NCBI GenBank assembly: GCA_903842455.1
Contig: CAIMLX010000267.1
Span: 1-64,000 of the forward strand
Origin: an uncultured Hyphomicrobiales bacterium
GTDB lineage: Bacteria; Pseudomonadota; Alphaproteobacteria; Rhizobiales; Devosiaceae
Reading direction: 5' to 3'
DNA length: 64,000 nt
The position numbers were made by a program, and so were the translations under genes. This document shows, piece after piece, positions 16,032-25,085 of the stretch (the stretch's first letter is position 1; each line of letters starts with the position of its first letter). Below the pieces are notes generated by a model. It was not told the origin of the DNA, did no database searches, and worked only from the letters and a program-made list of their open reading frames with translations.

Positions 16032-17258
16032 ATGGCCTATACACTCGCCGATGTGCAGCAACTCGACCGCCACGATCCGCTCGCGGATTACCGCCAGCGC
16101 TTCAGCCTGCCCGATGGGGTGATCTACCTTGACGGCAACTCGCTGGGGGCGCTGCCGCGATCGGTGCGGGCGCGGATGGACGAGGTGGTGGCAACCCAAT
16201 GGGGCGAGGGGCTGATCCGGTCGTGGAACACGCATGACTGGATCGACCTGCCGGGACGCGTCGGCGATCGCATCGGCCGGCTGATCGGCGCTGGGCCGGG
16301 GACGGTCACGGTGGCTGATTCCACCTCGGTGAACCTGTTCAAGGCGCTGGGTGCCGCGCTTCGGCTGCGACAGGACCGTCGCGTCATCCTGCTCGAGGCG
16401 GGCGATTTTCCGACCGACGCGTACATAGCGTCGGGCCTCGCTGAACTCATGGGGAAGGGGCACGAGGTGCGCCTCGTCGCGGCGGACGAACTGGCCGCCG
16501 CTCTCGGCCCCGAGGTCGCGGTGCTGCTGGCGACGGAGGTCAACTATCGCACCGGGGCGCGGCTCGAGATGGCGGGACTGACCGCCGCCGCGCACGCGGT
16601 CGGGGCGCTGACGATCTGGGATCTCTGTCATTCGGCCGGGGCGTTCCCGGTTGACCTCGGCGCTGCCGATGCCGACTTCGCGGTGGGCTGCGGCTACAAG
16701 TACCTCAATGGCGGGCCCGGGGCGCCGGCGTTCATATATGCGGCGGCGCGCCATCATGCCGGGATGCGACAGCCGCTGACCGGCTGGCTGGGCCACGCGG
16801 CGCCGTTCAGCTTTGCGGCGGACTACAGCCCGGCCGAGGGTATTGCCCGGATGCGGGCCGGCACGCCGCCGATCCTGTCGATGCAGGCGCTGGATGCGGC
16901 GCTCGACGCATTCGAAGGCGTCGACCTGCGGGCAGTGAAGGCGAAGGCAGACCGGCTGTTCGACCTCTTCACCGGCGAGGTCGCCGGTCTCGGCCTCGGA
17001 CTTGCCACCCCGACCGATCCCGGCCGGCGCGGCACGCAGGTGTCGCTGCGCCACCCGGAGGCCTACGCGGTGATGCAGGCACTGATCGGACGCGGCGTCG
17101 TCGGCGACTTCCGCGAGCCGGACATCCTGCGCTTCGGGCTCACCCCGCTCTACCTGCGCTTCGAAGACGTGTGGAACGCCGCCAGAGTCCTCTGCGAGAT
17201 AATCGCGACCTCGGCCTGGGACCGGCCAGAGTTCAGGCGCCGCGCCAAAGTCGTCTGA
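16032..17258 (+). CDS. kynU: Kynureninase
   Basis: This enzyme cleaves kynurenine or 3-hydroxykynurenine to (hydroxy)anthranilate and alanine, in tryptophan breakdown or NAD synthesis. The 408-residue protein shows the family pattern: IYLDGNSLGALP near residue 30, NTHDWIDLP, the PLP-contacting DLCHSAGAFPVDL, and the Schiff-base lysine in GCGYKYLNGGPGAPAF near residue 223. The ending DILRFGLTPLYLRFEDVWNA is also typical. GAGAGAGG precedes the ATG. No kynA or kynB lies nearby, so the gene is not in a full kyn operon. An operator-like palindrome lies 70 bp upstream. Confidence 0.95.
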   Translation: MAYTLADVQQLDRHDPLADYRQRFSLPDGVIYLDGNSLGALPRSVRARMDEVVATQWGEGLIRSWNTHDWIDLPGRVGDRIGRLIGAGPGTVTVADSTSVNLFKALGAALRLRQDRRVILLEAGDFPTDAYIASGLAELMGKGHEVRLVAADELAAALGPEVAVLLATEVNYRTGARLEMAGLTAAAHAVGALTIWDLCHSAGAFPVDLGAADADFAVGCGYKYLNGGPGAPAFIYAAARHHAGMRQPLTGWLGHAAPFSFAADYSPAEGIARMRAGTPPILSMQALDAALDAFEGVDLRAVKAKADRLFDLFTGEVAGLGLGLATPTDPGRRGTQVSLRHPEAYAVMQALIGRGVVGDFREPDILRFGLTPLYLRFEDVWNAARVLCEIIATSAWDRPEFRRRAKVV

Positions 17259-17298
17259 GCGCAAAACGAAAATATCTGCACGCTGTGATCGTTTCTCC

Positions 17299-17314
17299 CC
17301 AAGGAACCCCTTGG
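17299..17314. repeat. Short perfect inverted repeat after kynU
   Basis: CCAAGG-AACC-CCTTGG lies in the 132-bp gap between kynU and the protease gene. It could be a weak terminator hairpin for kynU or an operator for the protease pair. No T-run follows. Confidence 0.35.
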
Positions 17315-17390
17315 CGCGGACGTCACATCCTCGCATAAATCACGGGGCAGACGGGTCGTGCTGCTGTCCATTGGGATGGGCGAGGGTGAA

Positions 17391-18971
17391 ATGAAGGCGT
17401 ATCGACACTTCCTGGGTGGGCTTGGCGCTGTCGTGGCGCTGGCTCTTTTAGCCGTGCCGGCGATGGCACAGCAGAATTTCTCGCGTGGCTTTGGCGCCCT
17501 GCCGAGCGACCCCGAAAAGGTGCGCAGCCTGACGGGCACACCGGAGTTCCGGTCGTTCCTGCCCGAGGTGGTGGACCTGTCGTCCTATTTCCCGGTGCCG
17601 GGTGACCAGGGACAGCAGGGCAGTTGCACGGCATGGGCGGCTGGTTATGCGGCGCGCGCCTACTATGCGGCGGCGGTCGAACAACGCCGCATCACCTCGC
17701 CCCAGTCGATCCCGAGCCCGGCGTTCATCTACGGCCTCATCGTTGCCGATCCCGACAATTGCGGCTCGGGCAGCTCCAATCCGCTCGCCCTTGAGGTGCT
17801 GAAGCAGATCGGCAGCCTCTCCCTCGCAGAGTATCCCTATCGCGAGGAGACCTGTGGCCTGCCGACCGACGCAGAGTTCGAGTCCGTGACCGACTTCCGG
17901 ATCAAGGACTACCTCGTCGTCGACCACACGCGGCTCGACCAGGTGAAGGGGGAACTCGCCGACGGCAATCCGGTGATCATCCGCATCGTTCCCGAGGAGA
18001 ACTTCGACACCCTGTGGAACCAGCCGGATGGCGTCTGGCGGGCACCGCCGCTGCCCGAGGACTCGTTCGGCCATGCGATGGTGCTGGTCGGCTACAACGA
18101 GGCCAAGCAGACCTTCAAGTTCATCAACTCGTGGGGGCCGGACTGGTCGGATGGCGGCTATGGCCGCATGGATTACCAGACGTTCCTCAATCGGGTCACC
18201 GAGGCCTTCGTGATGGTGCTGCCGACCGGCGAGCCGAGGGTGCCGGTGGCCGATCTCGACCCCGAGGAGGCCCCTGCGCCCGAAGAACCGATCGTGCCCG
18301 AGGAGCCGGTGCAGCCGGCGGACCCGACGCCCAAGCAGGTGGTGGATTTCTCCGGGCTGCAATGCGCCAAGATCCAGATTTCGACGCGGGGCTCCCGCAA
18401 GGTGGCTGAAGGCTTCGTCAGCACTCCGGCTGATCTCGACACGGTAACGAGCCAGCTCGAGGGCGAGGTGGACGAAGTCAATGTCAAGCTGGCGCCCTGG
18501 CCGCAGTGCGAGGCGCTGATGACGCTCGACGCGCAACTGGCCGAGACCGACGTGCCGAAGATCGACGTCACCGGGACCGAGCTCAAGGCCGGCGATATCT
18601 TCGGCATCACCGTGGATACGCCGAACTTCGACAGCTACGTGCATGTCGCCTATGTGCAGGCCGATGGCACGGTGGTGAACCTGCAGCAGGTCGATGCCGA
18701 CAACCTGTCGACCCTGGCGCCGCGTTCCGAGATCAGGTTCGGCGATGGCCAGGACGGCCGCGCCAAGTTCGAGGTCAGCGGGCCCTTCGGCAACGAGATG
18801 CTGCTGGTCATCTCCTCGCGGGCACCGCTGTTCCCCGAGCCGCGGCCGCAGACGGAGACCGAGCGCGAGTTCCTCACGGCGCTGCGCGAGGCGATCCTGG
18901 CGCGACCCAACAAGCAGAGCCCGGAGCGCTTCATTTCCGCGGCCTTCGTCCCCATCCACACCTCCGAGTGA
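17391..18971 (+). CDS. Exported papain-like (C1A) cysteine protease with C-terminal DUF4384-like domain
   Basis: This 526-residue protein begins with a Sec signal peptide (HFLGGLGAVVALALLAVPAMAQ) after the ATG at 17391, which has GAGGG upstream. The catalytic cysteine lies in DQGQQGSCTAWAAGYAAR (near residue 79), the histidine in FGHAMVLVGYN and the asparagine in FINSWGPDWSDGGYG, so the papain triad is complete. A proline/glutamate-rich linker (VPEEPVQPADPTP) leads to a C-terminal part with LKAGDIFGITVDTPNFDSYVHVAYV, which looks like DUF4384. There is no obvious inhibitory propeptide. The OmpA-domain gene starts five bases after its stop. The role is unknown; processing of envelope proteins or competitors is possible. 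Confidence 0.85.
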   Translation: MKAYRHFLGGLGAVVALALLAVPAMAQQNFSRGFGALPSDPEKVRSLTGTPEFRSFLPEVVDLSSYFPVPGDQGQQGSCTAWAAGYAARAYYAAAVEQRRITSPQSIPSPAFIYGLIVADPDNCGSGSSNPLALEVLKQIGSLSLAEYPYREETCGLPTDAEFESVTDFRIKDYLVVDHTRLDQVKGELADGNPVIIRIVPEENFDTLWNQPDGVWRAPPLPEDSFGHAMVLVGYNEAKQTFKFINSWGPDWSDGGYGRMDYQTFLNRVTEAFVMVLPTGEPRVPVADLDPEEAPAPEEPIVPEEPVQPADPTPKQVVDFSGLQCAKIQISTRGSRKVAEGFVSTPADLDTVTSQLEGEVDEVNVKLAPWPQCEALMTLDAQLAETDVPKIDVTGTELKAGDIFGITVDTPNFDSYVHVAYVQADGTVVNLQQVDADNLSTLAPRSEIRFGDGQDGRAKFEVSGPFGNEMLLVISSRAPLFPEPRPQTETEREFLTALREAILARPNKQSPERFISAAFVPIHTSE

Positions 18972-18976
18972 CCGAA

Positions 18977-19480
18977 ATGCTCAAGCTTTTTCGTATCGCC
19001 GCAATCGGCCTGCTGCTGGGGGCGGCCCCCCTCGCGATGGCGCAGGACAACTTCTCGGCCAACGACATCGTCGATGCGCTGACGCCGAAGGAAAAGACCC
19101 GTGGCCTGACGGTGACCGAAACCAACAAGGACGAGGCGCCATCGATCTCGATGCGGGTGCAGTTCGCCTACGACTCCGACCAGCTGGAGAACGAGGCGAT
19201 CCTGTCGATGCGGGCCCTGGGAGCAGCGCTGCGCGACCAGCGGCTCAAGGACTACCGGTTTGAAATCATTGGCCATACGGATGCCAAGGGCTCGGACGCC
19301 TACAACCTCGAGCTGTCGAAGCGCCGGGCCGCAGCGGTGGTGGAGCACCTGGTGTTCTTCCACAATGTCGACCCCGACAGGCTGGTCGCCATCGGCATGG
19401 GAGAAACGGACCCGACCAACACGGCCGATCCAGATGCGGCCGAGAATCGCCGGGTGGAAATCATCAATATCGGCTCGTGA
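18977..19480 (+). CDS. OmpA-domain exported protein
   Basis: This 167-residue protein has a signal peptide (MLKLFRIAAIGLLLGAAPLAMAQ) and a C-terminal OmpA-like peptidoglycan-binding domain. The domain is seen in RVQFAYDSDQLENEA, IIGHTDAKGSDAYNLELSKRRA and ENRRVEIINI. No lipobox cysteine follows the signal peptide, so it is probably soluble in the periplasm and bound to peptidoglycan. It starts five bases after the protease stop, so the two are very likely cotranscribed. The pairing suggests anchoring of the protease, or of its substrate, at the cell wall. Confidence 0.9.
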   Translation: MLKLFRIAAIGLLLGAAPLAMAQDNFSANDIVDALTPKEKTRGLTVTETNKDEAPSISMRVQFAYDSDQLENEAILSMRALGAALRDQRLKDYRFEIIGHTDAKGSDAYNLELSKRRAAAVVEHLVFFHNVDPDRLVAIGMGETDPTNTADPDAAENRRVEIINIGS

Positions 19481-19511
19481 CGACAGACTTTGCGACCTGC
19501 CTAAAGCCTAA

Positions 19512-19536
19512 GTTAAGTGCTCGTCGCTAGCTTAAC
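19512..19536. promoter_or_regulatory. Inverted repeat before the CHASE-GGDEF-EAL gene
   Basis: GTTAAG and CTTAAC flank a 13-base spacer in the 118-bp gap after the OmpA-domain gene. TTAA pairs recall CtrA boxes, but the spacing differs from the usual seven bases, so I keep this only as a candidate site. Confidence 0.3.
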
Positions 19537-19598
19537 CTGCTACCGCGGCTTTCGCGGGACAGGTTTGGTGTGCCGAATTGCAGTCTCTGCCTCGAGTC

Positions 19599-22271
19599 AT
19601 GATGCGCGCTGGCGCGACATTGCTTCGGCCCACGGTGGCCCCGGCAGTAGTCATCCTGCTCGTCATGCTTGCAGTGGCGTGGTTTGCCGCGGCGCAGAAC
19701 CAGGCAGTGTACGACCAGCGGATCCGCTCGGACGTCCTGAAGGAAGTCAGCGTCATCCGCGCCAAGCTGGAAGGCAATATCAGCGGCAACATCCAGCTGG
19801 TGCGCGGGCTGGTGGCGGTGATCGCCACCGAACCGCAGATGACGCAGCAACGGTTTTCCGATTTGGCGCGGAAGCTGTTTTCGGAGCACTCCCAGCTGCG
19901 CAATGTCGCCGGTGCGCCTGATCTCATCGTCCGGCTGATGCACCCGCTCGAGGGCAACGAAAAGGCTATCGGACTCGACTACCGGACCAACGCGGCGCAA
20001 CGCGAGGCTACCCTACGGGCGCAGCAGACCGGCCAGATGGTGCTAGCAGGTCCGGTCGACCTGGTGCAGGGCGGCCGGGGGTTCATCGGGCGGTTTCCGG
20101 TGATCATCGGCGAGGCCCGGTATCAGCAGTTCTGGGGCGTGGTGTCGGCGGTGGTCGACGAACAACTGCTCTACGACGACAGCGGGCTCTCCGACCCTGA
20201 CCTTGGCATCGATATCGCCATCTCGGGCGTCGACGGCCGCGGGCGCGAGGGCAAGCAGTTCTATGGCGACGCCGCCGTACTGGACAATCGCCCGATCAAC
20301 GCCAGCGTGGTGCTGCCGAACGGCGAATGGATCATCTCGGCAGTGCCCAAGGGCGGCTGGCCGACGGTGGCGCCCGACAGCTGGGCGATCTGGGGCGGCT
20401 TCCTGGGGCTGGCGATCCTGCTGTCGGCGCCGATGTTCTTTGCCGGGCGGCTGATCGAGGAGCGGCAGCGCAACCTCGCGGTACTCCGCAGTCGTGAAGC
20501 CGAACTGCGCCGCCTGTCACGCCGCCTCGGCCTGGCGCTTGAAACGTCGCAGGTGGGCGTTTTCGAGCTTGACCTCGAAACCCGCGAGTTGTTGTGGGAC
20601 GATCGGGTGAATGCGCTCTACGGCCTGCCGCAAGACGGTGGGGAGCGCGGCTATGAACACTGGCGCAACGCGATTCACCCCGAGGACCTGCGACGGGCGG
20701 AGGAGGAATACCGGCTGGCCTGCGAGGTCACCGGCCAGTATCACTCGGAATACCGCATCATCACGCCGGCAGGGCTGGTCCGCAACGTCAGGGCCATCGG
20801 CACCGTCTACAAGGACCACGATTCAACGCCCAAGATGGTGGGCGTGAACTGGGACGTGTCGGCCGACGTGGCGCTCAACGAGAGCCTGAAGCGCTCCAAC
20901 CGGCTGAGCGAGGCGCGCAACTCGGAACTGGAGGCGGCCAAGGCGGCGATCGAGCACAACGCGCTGCACGATTCACTCACCGGCCTGCCGAACCGGCGCT
21001 ACCTCGACGACGTCCTGAAATCGCGGGCAGAGCATGCAGGGCGCAATGGCGGCACGCTGGCGCTGCTGCATATCGATCTCGACCGCTTCAAGCAGATCAA
21101 CGATACGCTGGGTCACGCGGCCGGCGATGCGATGCTGGTGCATGCGGCTTACACACTGAGCGCAAACTGCGGCCCGGATGACTTCGTGGCGCGGATCGGC
21201 GGCGACGAGTTCGTGGTGGTCTCGAACGTCAAGGATGGGGAAGCTGCGCTCGGGGCGCTGGCCGACCGGCTGATCGCGCGCATGCGGCTGCCCATCCTCT
21301 ACGAGGGGCACGAGTGCCGGTCTGGCATCTCTGTGGGCATCGCCTACGAGGAGGGGCGCAACCCCGATCCCAACCGCATCCTGATCAACGCCGATATCGC
21401 GCTCTACCGGGCGAAGAGCCGCGGCCGCAATCGTTACGAGTTCTTCACTTCGGCGCTGCAGGCCGAGGTGATCCGTACCAAGCGGCTGGCGGACGAGATC
21501 CTGCACGGGCTGGAAACCGACCAGTTCCTGCCCTGGTACCAGCCGCAGTTCGATGCCACGACGCTCGAGATCGTCGGGGTCGAGGCGCTGGCGCGCTGGC
21601 GGCACCCGGTCAAAGGCATCCTGCCGCCGGCGCATTTCCTCGACGTGGCGGAGGACCTCAATGTCGTCTCGAGCATCGACCGGCTGGTGCTGGAGAAGGC
21701 TCTCGTCGACTTCGCCGAGTGGGACCGGCTGGGGCTGGGGATTCCCAAGGTCGCGGTGAATGTCTCGGCCCGGCGGCTGCAGGATGAGCAACTCATCGCA
21801 TCGCTGAAGGGGCTGGCCTTCGAGCCAGGCAGGCTCGCCTTCGAACTGGTGGAGTCGATCTTCCTCGACGACACCGACGACATGGTCCGCTGGAACGCCG
21901 AGCAGATCAAGGAACTGGGCATCGATATCGAGATCGACGATTTCGGCACCGGTTATGCCTCGATCGTGTCGCTGATGAAACTGAAGCCGCGGCGGCTGAA
22001 GATCGACCGGCAACTGGTCTCGCCGATCGTGGTGTCGGCACAGCAACGGCGACTGGTGCAGTCCATCGTCGACATCGGCCGCTCGCTCGATATCGAGGTC
22101 GTGGGCGAGGGTGTCGAGACCATGGAACATGCCGCCATCCTGCGCGACCTCGGCTGCAAGGTTCTGCAGGGCTATGCCTTTGCCGCGCCGATGAGCGCCG
22201 AGGCGCTGTCCCGGTTCGTGGCCGAGCGCGGGTGGATGCCAGACAACACCAAGGCGCGGAAGCACGGCTAG
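19599..22271 (+). CDS. Membrane sensor with CHASE, PAS, GGDEF and EAL domains
   Basis: This 890-residue protein is predicted to make and/or break cyclic-di-GMP in response to a periplasmic signal. Order: transmembrane segment (APAVVILLVMLAVAWFAAA), CHASE sensor (about 40-260), second transmembrane segment (WGGFLGLAILLSAPMFFAG), PAS (YGLPQDGGERGYEHWRNAIHPED), GGDEF and EAL. The GGDEF motif is intact near residue 534, and the EAL domain keeps VEALARW and DDFGTGYAS. Both activities could therefore be present. I chose the ATG at 19599; the track TTG seven codons earlier is possible, and neither has a clear ribosome-binding site. Confidence 0.93.
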   Translation: MMRAGATLLRPTVAPAVVILLVMLAVAWFAAAQNQAVYDQRIRSDVLKEVSVIRAKLEGNISGNIQLVRGLVAVIATEPQMTQQRFSDLARKLFSEHSQLRNVAGAPDLIVRLMHPLEGNEKAIGLDYRTNAAQREATLRAQQTGQMVLAGPVDLVQGGRGFIGRFPVIIGEARYQQFWGVVSAVVDEQLLYDDSGLSDPDLGIDIAISGVDGRGREGKQFYGDAAVLDNRPINASVVLPNGEWIISAVPKGGWPTVAPDSWAIWGGFLGLAILLSAPMFFAGRLIEERQRNLAVLRSREAELRRLSRRLGLALETSQVGVFELDLETRELLWDDRVNALYGLPQDGGERGYEHWRNAIHPEDLRRAEEEYRLACEVTGQYHSEYRIITPAGLVRNVRAIGTVYKDHDSTPKMVGVNWDVSADVALNESLKRSNRLSEARNSELEAAKAAIEHNALHDSLTGLPNRRYLDDVLKSRAEHAGRNGGTLALLHIDLDRFKQINDTLGHAAGDAMLVHAAYTLSANCGPDDFVARIGGDEFVVVSNVKDGEAALGALADRLIARMRLPILYEGHECRSGISVGIAYEEGRNPDPNRILINADIALYRAKSRGRNRYEFFTSALQAEVIRTKRLADEILHGLETDQFLPWYQPQFDATTLEIVGVEALARWRHPVKGILPPAHFLDVAEDLNVVSSIDRLVLEKALVDFAEWDRLGLGIPKVAVNVSARRLQDEQLIASLKGLAFEPGRLAFELVESIFLDDTDDMVRWNAEQIKELGIDIEIDDFGTGYASIVSLMKLKPRRLKIDRQLVSPIVVSAQQRRLVQSIVDIGRSLDIEVVGEGVETMEHAAILRDLGCKVLQGYAFAAPMSAEALSRFVAERGWMPDNTKARKHG

Positions 22272-22327
22272 AGGGTTGCTGTCTTCGGAAGTTGGATTGC
22301 AGCACTAGCCGCCAGTATGTGCGGGCT

Positions 22328-22714
22328 TCAGAACAGCTCGGCTTGGCCGTGGATGCCGTGCGTTGCGGTGCCGGACAGGGTCGGGACGCGCAGTTCGTCC
22401 AGCACGAGGCCAGACCAGATGTCGTCGTAGATCTCGGGCGGCGTGCCGGGTGGCAGCAGGGCGAACTGGCGGACGGCGTGGGCCATGTTTTGGGCGCGCT
22501 GCTCGATGCGATCCTGTCCCTGCAAGGCGTGGATGATCATCCGGGCGGCGATGCGGCGGGCCTCGTCGGCAGGAACCGACCGGTCACCAAGGATCTCGAG
22601 CGCCTGCGTCACTTCCTCGACCATGCCGGCGGTCTGCCGCGCCGTTTCATCGAGCTCACGCGCGAGCTTGTACAGAGACATATAGGCGAACCCCCGAAAA
22701 CACCGTTCGACCAT
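22328..22714 (-). CDS. Hypothetical helical protein divergent from cheD
   Basis: I do not recognise this protein (128 residues from 22714, or 117 from the ATG at 22681). It is mostly helical (ELDETARQTAGMVEEVTQALEIL, DRIEQRAQNMAHAVRQFA) and has no membrane segment. Its position, divergent from cheD at the edge of the chemotaxis cluster, suggests a chemotaxis or motility accessory role. Small rhizobial che-operon proteins such as CheT occupy similar positions, but I cannot claim homology. AGGA precedes the first ATG and a G-run precedes the second, so the start is open. Confidence 0.6.
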   Translation of the reverse strand: MVERCFRGFAYMSLYKLARELDETARQTAGMVEEVTQALEILGDRSVPADEARRIAARMIIHALQGQDRIEQRAQNMAHAVRQFALLPPGTPPEIYDDIWSGLVLDELRVPTLSGTATHGIHGQAELF

Positions 22715-22820
22715 AACGCCTATTCCTGAATGGCTCCTTGCGAAGGTTAGCGGGTTGTCTCGTACCTGCAGCGGTTGGTTAGCGCTTCACTAACGATTGT
22801 TGGGTAACGATCGGAACATA

Positions 22821-23447
22821 ATGCTTTTCGAGGTCGCCCCAAGAATGGTCCTGCCGAGCGCGCTGCCCCCTGAATTCGACCGTGGGGTCGTCACAACGGT
22901 GCACCAGGGCGACTGTCTCGTGTCGGCCGAAAGCGACCTGACCTACTCCACGGTGCTCGGCAGCTGCATCTCCGCCTGCGTGCGCGACGTGGTCGCCAAT
23001 GTTGGTGGGATGAACCACTTCCTGCTGGCCGAGCAGTCCGGCTCTGCCAGGGACCGCTACGGCGCATCGGCCCGCTATGGCGCGTTCGCGATGGAGCAAC
23101 TGATCAACAAGGTGCTCACCCGCGGCACCGGCAAGAAATCCAACCTCGAGATCAAGGTGTTCGGCGGTGGCAAGATCAACGCCGCGCTCGACGACGTGGG
23201 CGCCAAGAACATCGACTTCGTGCGGCAGTTTCTCGCTGACGAAGGCTACGCAGTGGCCAAGGAAGACATGGGCGGCAGCTACGCTCGCCGGGTGATGTTC
23301 AAGCCGGCCTCCGGACGGGCGTTCGTGAAGCGGCTGGACAACACCGCCAACGCTTCGATCGCGAAGGAAGAACTGGCCGTGGCGGCGACCCGCCGCCAGG
23401 CCCTGGTCACCAAGCCGAAGGTCGAGGACGACATCGAACTCTTCTAG
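22821..23447 (+). CDS. cheD: Chemoreceptor glutamine deamidase CheD
   Basis: CheD deamidates glutamines in chemoreceptors and can bind CheY-P-linked partners. The 208-residue protein has the catalytic cysteine and histidine in TVLGSCISACVRD and GGMNHFLL, plus a KVFGGGKIN motif. The ATG at 22821 is preceded by GGAA six bases away and is preferred over the track TTG. The C-terminus, after about residue 165, carries an extra basic tail not needed for catalysis. It opens the plus-strand chemotaxis set. Confidence 0.95.
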   Translation: MLFEVAPRMVLPSALPPEFDRGVVTTVHQGDCLVSAESDLTYSTVLGSCISACVRDVVANVGGMNHFLLAEQSGSARDRYGASARYGAFAMEQLINKVLTRGTGKKSNLEIKVFGGGKINAALDDVGAKNIDFVRQFLADEGYAVAKEDMGGSYARRVMFKPASGRAFVKRLDNTANASIAKEELAVAATRRQALVTKPKVEDDIELF

Positions 23448-23501
23448 GCCGCACCCGGGCTTACCAAATACTTACCCGGCGCAGGACTCCTATACGCTTG
23501 A

Positions 23502-23509
23502 TTAACCAT
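23502..23509 (+). promoter_or_regulatory. Possible CtrA half-site
   Basis: TTAACCAT in the gap between cheD and the next MCP gene matches the strong half of alphaproteobacterial CtrA sites. CtrA commonly controls motility and chemotaxis genes in this class. A second TTAA at the right spacing is not present, so this is weak. Confidence 0.25.
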
Positions 23510-23565
23510 ACCAAACCTACGGTGCGGGAAAGGGCCTGCCGGAGGCCCGCCGGAGCCTGTGATTC

Positions 23566-25065
23566 GTGCGCCGCCTAAGCGTTGCGCTCATTGCCAATCT
23601 TCTCTGGGGGCTCGCGGCGCTGCTTGCTGCGGGCAGCGTGATGGCATTCGGCATGACTCTGCTGGCGCTGTGTGTTTCGGCGCTGGGGTTCGTGGCGGCC
23701 TTTGCGGCCAGCATCATCATCGCTTCTCGTGCCGACAGGGGCTTCACTGACCGGTTGGCGGCTCTGGGGAACGCGGTTGGTCTCAAGTCGCAGGAGGCGA
23801 CCAGCGTCGAGGCGATCGTCGCCAGCCTCGGGCAGCGGCTGGAACGGGCCAATCAGTTCAAGGCGGCGTTCCATCGGCTCAGGCATCCCGCGATGGTGAT
23901 CGGCGCCGACGGCAAGCTCAGCGGGTTGACGGGCGGGGCCGAGGCCCTGGACCGCCGTGCGGTAGAAGGCAGCGACGCTGCCGACCTGCTTGGCGACGCC
24001 CACATTGCGGGTGACGGGATCGTTTCGGTCGGTCGGCATCGGTTCGTAGCCGAACGATATGAACTGAACGGCGGGCGGCGGCTGGTCGAACTGGAGCCTG
24101 CCGGCTACCACATCGCCGACGATGACTTCGACGCCTTCGTCACGGCGCTCCGGCAGGGCCGTACCGGCTTCCGCTTCGATCCATGGAGCCACCAGCACTC
24201 GCCCGCCCTCAAGGCGCTCGGCGAAGCGCTCGAAGCATTCGACCGGCCGATCCGGGCGCTGCAGCAGATCCTCGATGGCGCAGATGTCGATCCAGCGCTG
24301 CTGGCGGGGTCACTGGGCCTCGTCCCGCAGGTTCGGACGTTCCGCGACGCCATCGAAGAGATTGTTGCCGAGCGAGACGAGGCGATCGTGGCGCGAGACC
24401 TGCTGGAGGCCAAGATGGAGGCGATCCTGCGGGCCATCGACCGCTATCGTGCCAGCGTCACGTCGCTCGCCGAGCTGGCCGACCAGAGCCGCACTGGCCT
24501 CGTCGTTGCCGCGAGCGCGATCGGCAAGGGCCGGGACCGTACCCGGGTGGTGCGCGGGCTCGAGCGCGAAGCAGTGCAGATGGCGGCGGACGCGGCGCTG
24601 GCGGTACAGCGCAGCGGGGCGGCGGTCGATGGCGTCGGTTCGGCCACCAGCCAGATCGACAAGATGGTTTCCGCCATCGAGGATGTCAGCTTCCGCACCA
24701 ACCTGCTGGCGCTCAACGCTGCGGTCGAGGCGGCGCGCGCCGGCGAGAAGGGGGCGGGCTTTGCCGTGGTGGCGGCCGAGGTGCGGACACTGGCGCAGGC
24801 AACGCAGCAGGCAGCGCGGGAGATTCGCGCCCTGGTCGGCACCAGCCGGAAGAACTCCGACCAATCGGCGGCCGAAACGGCACACCTGAAAAATATACTG
24901 GCCGGTCTCGGTTCGCATTTAGAGAATCTAAGCAATGAGACCGAGATGATAGCCGGTGCGCTGGATGAGGGCGGTGGGGCAATTGCCCGCCTCGACAGCA
25001 ACGTCAACGCGGTCGGTACGGTCGCGGCCAAGGCGTTGCAGCTCCCGGCGCGCAAGGCCAACTGA
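23566..25065 (+). CDS. Methyl-accepting chemotaxis protein with short N-terminal membrane hairpin and PAS-like region
   Basis: This 499-residue transducer starts at a GTG. Two close hydrophobic helices at residues 6-55 ([38 protein letters not shown]) leave almost no periplasmic loop, so sensing must be cytoplasmic or within the membrane. Residues 95-200 contain a PAS-like stretch ([24 protein letters not shown]). The signalling hairpin tip is intact ([38 protein letters not shown]). No HAMP domain or C-terminal DWAEF tail is visible. It is followed 20 bases later by cheR, which suggests it is the cluster's own core receptor. Confidence 0.9.
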   Translation: MRRLSVALIANLLWGLAALLAAGSVMAFGMTLLALCVSALGFVAAFAASIIIASRADRGFTDRLAALGNAVGLKSQEATSVEAIVASLGQRLERANQFKAAFHRLRHPAMVIGADGKLSGLTGGAEALDRRAVEGSDAADLLGDAHIAGDGIVSVGRHRFVAERYELNGGRRLVELEPAGYHIADDDFDAFVTALRQGRTGFRFDPWSHQHSPALKALGEALEAFDRPIRALQQILDGADVDPALLAGSLGLVPQVRTFRDAIEEIVAERDEAIVARDLLEAKMEAILRAIDRYRASVTSLAELADQSRTGLVVAASAIGKGRDRTRVVRGLEREAVQMAADAALAVQRSGAAVDGVGSATSQIDKMVSAIEDVSFRTNLLALNAAVEAARAGEKGAGFAVVAAEVRTLAQATQQAAREIRALVGTSRKNSDQSAAETAHLKNILAGLGSHLENLSNETEMIAGALDEGGGAIARLDSNVNAVGTVAAKALQLPARKAN

Positions 25066-25085
25066 GGCCGAACGGGGGACGTCGT

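Noticed and set aside
22781-22800. TTAG-N7-CTAA before cheD as a CtrA box
   Set aside because: The inner bases deviate from TTAA on both sides, so I could not support it as a site.
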